From Nesterenkonia sedimenti (GTDB taxonomy: Bacteria > Actinomycetota > Actinomycetes > Actinomycetales > Micrococcaceae): a stretch of DNA of 64,000 nt. Shown here piece after piece: positions 61,536-64,000 of this stretch; positions within the stretch are counted from its first letter, which is position 1; every line of letters begins with the position of its first letter. The DNA is taken from contig NZ_JABAHY010000001.1 in NCBI RefSeq assembly GCF_012641515.1, forward strand, positions 519,388 to 583,387, in the 5' to 3' direction. The notes below the pieces were generated by a model that saw only the letters and a list, made by a program, of their open reading frames with translations, ran no database searches and had not been told where the DNA came from. The position numbers and the translations under genes are program-made.

Positions 61536-62270
61536 ATGAAGGACGTGACTGACCAAAAAGAGGCACCCGTTAAGATCACCGAATCGCAGGCCAAACGGCT
61601 CCGTACTCCCATGATGGGAATGATCATCACCATGGTGGTGCTCACCGGCGGATTGGCAGCCCTGTGGTTCATCAACCCCGAACCCGATGTGACCTACACC
61701 CGGGATGAGAACGTCAAGGTTGAGGCCTGGTACATCTCCTTGGAAATGCAGCAGGAGCTCGAGGGTGTCCCCGAGGAGGAGGCCGCTGAGCTGGATCCCT
61801 TCATCGCCATCGCCCCTGAAGTTCCCGAGGGCTGGACCGCCAATTACACCCGCTGGGGCCCGGTGGCTGACCACGGTGTGCGTGCCTGGGAGGTCGGCTA
61901 CACCACCGATGCGGTGGACTTCCTCGGTTTCGCCCAGACCGATGAGGCCACTGAGGCCTGGGTCAACTGGGAGACCGAACAGGCTCAGCCCACCGGCACC
62001 GCAACCTTCGCCGGATTGGAGTTCGAGGTCCGCGATGAGGGCTCCCGCCAGTACTTCGTGCTCGATGCGGAGAATAACGACGTCGACGGCACTACAGTTG
62101 TGATCAGCACCGACGCCGGCGAGGACGAGATCGAGTCCGGCATCACCGCTATTGTTGAAGCTCTCGGCCAGGAAGTGGAGCAGCCCTCCGAGGATGAGCT
62201 CGAGGACCTGGAACTGAGCGAGGACCAGATTGAGGAGTTGATGGAGCTTGAGTCAGCAGACGGTGAATGA
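61536..62270 (+). CDS. DUF4245 family membrane protein
   Basis: The 244-residue protein has one N-terminal helix ([19 protein letters not shown]) and an external domain of the DUF4245 type ([23 protein letters not shown]). It ends in a strongly acidic tail ([20 protein letters not shown]). The family sits beside glpX in many actinobacteria and is uncharacterised. A GTG 9 nt downstream is an alternative start. Confidence 0.88.
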   Translation: MKDVTDQKEAPVKITESQAKRLRTPMMGMIITMVVLTGGLAALWFINPEPDVTYTRDENVKVEAWYISLEMQQELEGVPEEEAAELDPFIAIAPEVPEGWTANYTRWGPVADHGVRAWEVGYTTDAVDFLGFAQTDEATEAWVNWETEQAQPTGTATFAGLEFEVRDEGSRQYFVLDAENNDVDGTTVVISTDAGEDEIESGITAIVEALGQEVEQPSEDELEDLELSEDQIEELMELESADGE

Positions 62271-62883
62271 GCGCAGCCAGCCCAACCCCGCGGAGGCCTG
62301 GCAGCTGCTCAAAGAGGGTAATGAACGCTTCGTCACCGGCGATGTCGCCCACCCCAACCAGAATGCTGCCCGGCGTTCCTCACTGACTGAATCCCAGCAT
62401 CCGATGGCGGTGATCTTCGGCTGCTCGGACTCCCGACTGGCCGCTGAGATCATCTTCGACGTCGGCCTCGGCGATGTCTTCGTCATCCGCACCGCCGGTC
62501 AGGTGATCGACGATGCCGTACTGGGTTCGGTGGAGTTCAGCGTTGATGCCCTGCAGGTCCCGCTGATCGTGGTGCTCGGCCATGACTCCTGCGGCGCAGT
62601 CTCCGCCACCCTGGGTGCTGCCGAGCAGGGTGAGATGCCCAGCGGCTATGTCCGCGCATTGGTTGAGCGCATCCTCCCCTCAGTGCTGGCTGCCCAGCAG
62701 GCCGGGGTAGCCGGGGTCAATGAGACCGTTGAGGAACACGTCAAACAGACCGCCACCCGCCTGACCGAACAGTCCCGAGTCCTCCACGATGCGGTGGCCG
62801 AGGGCCGCACTGCTGTTGTCGGTGTGACCTACCGCCTGGCCGAGGGCCGGGCCGATGTCGTCTCCACGATCGGAAACCTCTGA
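62248..62883 (+). CDS. Beta-class carbonic anhydrase
   Basis: The 211-residue enzyme interconverts CO2 and bicarbonate. Zinc ligands Cys59 (GCSDSR), His112 and Cys115 (GHDSCG) are present, as is the Asp61-Arg63 dyad. The TTG start used here overlaps the DUF4245 gene by 23 nt; a GTG 15 nt downstream is also possible. Bicarbonate supply would serve PurK and fatty-acid carboxylation. Confidence 0.93.
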   Translation: MSQQTVNERSQPNPAEAWQLLKEGNERFVTGDVAHPNQNAARRSSLTESQHPMAVIFGCSDSRLAAEIIFDVGLGDVFVIRTAGQVIDDAVLGSVEFSVDALQVPLIVVLGHDSCGAVSATLGAAEQGEMPSGYVRALVERILPSVLAAQQAGVAGVNETVEEHVKQTATRLTEQSRVLHDAVAEGRTAVVGVTYRLAEGRADVVSTIGNL

Positions 62884-62892
62884 AGTAGAGCC

Positions 62893-63408
62893 GTGATTCA
62901 GTTCATCAGCCAGCTGCTGACCTCCGGTGATCCGGGTGAGGTGGTGGCTGGTGTTGTGCTTCTTCTCGGCGGTGCTGCCTTCGCCGTCTGCGGTACGGCT
63001 CTGGCGTATATCGATGCCCAGGAGCATCGGCTGCCCAACCGGATCGTCTACCCTTGGGCGGCGCTGACCTTCGGCCTGCTGATCCTGGTCAGCTTTCTGC
63101 TCAATGACCCCATCGGCCTGGGCCGGGCCGTGCTGGCAGGACTTGGCTGGGGTGTGCTGTTTCTGCTGGTGCGGCTGGCCTCCCCGAAGTCCATCGGGAT
63201 GGGCGATGTGAAGCTCAGTGTGGTGTTGGGCCTCTACACCGGGTTCCTGGGCTGGGAGGTCTTCGCCGCGGGTCTGGTGATCTCGTTCCTGCTGGGCGGA
63301 CTGGTCTCCCTGGCCCTGCTGATCAGCCGCCGGGCCTCATCACATACCCGGATCGCCTTCGGCCCCTTCCTGATCCTGGGCTCTGCGCTGGCTCTGATGT
63401 TCAGCTGA
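62893..63408 (+). CDS. A24-family prepilin peptidase
   Basis: The 171-residue polytopic protein carries both catalytic aspartates: Asp41 (YIDAQEHRLPNRIV) and Asp105 (GMGDVKLS). It lacks the N-terminal methylase domain of PilD, so it is like TadV/CpaA of tight-adherence pilus systems. No pilin or tad cluster is in the window. The SAF-domain protein at 22 kb might be a partner. It begins 9 nt after the carbonic anhydrase gene. Confidence 0.92.
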   Translation: MIQFISQLLTSGDPGEVVAGVVLLLGGAAFAVCGTALAYIDAQEHRLPNRIVYPWAALTFGLLILVSFLLNDPIGLGRAVLAGLGWGVLFLLVRLASPKSIGMGDVKLSVVLGLYTGFLGWEVFAAGLVISFLLGGLVSLALLISRRASSHTRIAFGPFLILGSALALMFS

Positions 63409-63433
63409 GCCGGACTCCGCATAGGGTTGAGGG

Positions 63434-63934
63434 GTGGCTACCCCGGAATACATCAAAGACCTCCGCACTCAGATCGGGCATCAGGAACTCTTCCTGCCGG
63501 CTGTCACTGCAGTCGTACTGAAAAGGACCGACGACGACGGCACCGAGCTGGAGACTCCTGAGGTCCTGTTGGTCAAACGGTCCGATGACGGCCGCTGGGG
63601 TGCAACTGCCGGCATTCTGGAACCCGGTGAGGAACCGGCCGCCGCGGCCGCCCGGGAGGTCCAGGAGGAGACCACGGTCCTCGCCGAGCCGGTGCGGGTC
63701 ACCGGGGTCAGTGACCACGGCCAGGTGGTCTACCCCAATGGGGATGCCTGCCGATTCCTGGATATCGCCTTCGAACTGAAGTACCGCAGCGGGGAGCCTG
63801 CCCCCGGGGATGACGAATCCACTGCTGCGGCCTGGTATCCGGTGGATCAGCTGCCTGAACCCTTCGTGGAGCAACACCGCGAGCGCATCCGCTGGGCCCT
63901 GGATTCAGGGGCCCCAGGCCAGTTCAAGGACTAG
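63434..63934 (+). CDS. NUDIX hydrolase
   Basis: The 166-residue protein contains a NUDIX box from Gly60 (GILEPGEEPAAAAAREVQEE), with the catalytic REVQEE at 74-79. These enzymes hydrolyse nucleoside diphosphates linked to other groups; the substrate is unknown. TAGGGT lies 6 nt before the GTG, so the transcript may be leaderless. Confidence 0.92.
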   Translation: MATPEYIKDLRTQIGHQELFLPAVTAVVLKRTDDDGTELETPEVLLVKRSDDGRWGATAGILEPGEEPAAAAAREVQEETTVLAEPVRVTGVSDHGQVVYPNGDACRFLDIAFELKYRSGEPAPGDDESTAAAWYPVDQLPEPFVEQHRERIRWALDSGAPGQFKD

Positions 63935-64000
63935 CTGTAGTTCCTCGACACGTTGTGAACGGTCCGTGAGTTAAACAGAGACCTCCGGTATCGGTGTGTG

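Noticed and set aside
61453..61675. Upstream extension of glpX by 74 codons
   Set aside because: The added sequence overlaps the divergent DUF4245 gene, is poor in coding character, and GAGGTGG marks the GTG at 61453.

Overview
The window is high-GC chromosomal DNA from an actinobacterium. A WhiB regulator, a GT39 protein O-mannosyltransferase, an LCP-family wall polymer transferase, TIGR03089, DUF3499, DUF5719, DUF4245 and DUF3817 proteins, and many leaderless genes all point that way. The block of GT2 glycosyltransferase, DUF5719, DUF3499, Trm112-like, SahH and ManA genes resembles Micrococcales (Micrococcaceae-like) genomes as I remember them. The placement is inference; there is no rRNA gene to confirm it. 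I see no insertion sequence, prophage, CRISPR array or replication origin.

Region by region. 0-2.2 kb: end-truncated glmU, tRNA-Gln, a run of four small hairpins and an XRE-type regulator. 2.3-9.0 kb: a surface module made of a secreted von Willebrand A protein, a tiny membrane protein, a membrane-anchored paralog of the vWA protein's C-terminal half, a transmembrane Ser/Thr kinase and a decayed DUF11 surface protein. 9.2-13 kb: redox proteins, an ABC-F ATPase and a TauE-type exporter. 13-22.6 kb: housekeeping genes (ispE, rsmA, tatD, an acyl-CoA synthetase, rsmI, pmt, 5-formyl-THF cyclo-ligase), then an FmdB-type zinc ribbon preceded by a perfect CIRCE operator, and a SAF protein. 22.7-30 kb: a large helicase-like protein with an altered Walker A motif, guaA, DUF3817 and SURF1. 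30-45 kb: DUF1461 and SpoIIM membrane proteins, RDD, sahH, Trm112, DUF3499, two lipoprotein genes (one frameshifted), DUF5719, a giant GT2, whiB, TIGR03089, gtrA and manA. 45.5-51.9 kb: a polyamine-type ABC importer with an FAD amine oxidase, convergent with a second FAD oxidase. 51.9-55.4 kb: LCP, purE, purK. 55.5-57.2 kb: a signal-less subtilisin with a small inhibitor-like partner, abutting a truncated DinB-type gene. 57.2-64 kb: DUF1648, a DUF222/HNH protein, a frameshifted oxidoreductase, glpX, DUF4245, beta-carbonic anhydrase, a prepilin peptidase and a NUDIX hydrolase.

Themes. Cell-surface assembly dominates (mannosylation, glycosyltransfer, GtrA flippase, LCP, lipoprotein transacylase-like DUF1461). 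Many genes have a TANNNT -10 box 6-8 nt before the start codon, so they are probably leaderless; this fixed several starts. Two divergent pairs (rsmI/pmt and spoIIM/RDD) share near-symmetrical cores. Five of eleven convergent gene pairs overlap by exactly 4 nt through shared stop codons. The best candidates for undescribed biology are the vWA/paralog/kinase module, the cytoplasmic subtilisin with its partner, and the CIRCE-controlled FmdB gene.
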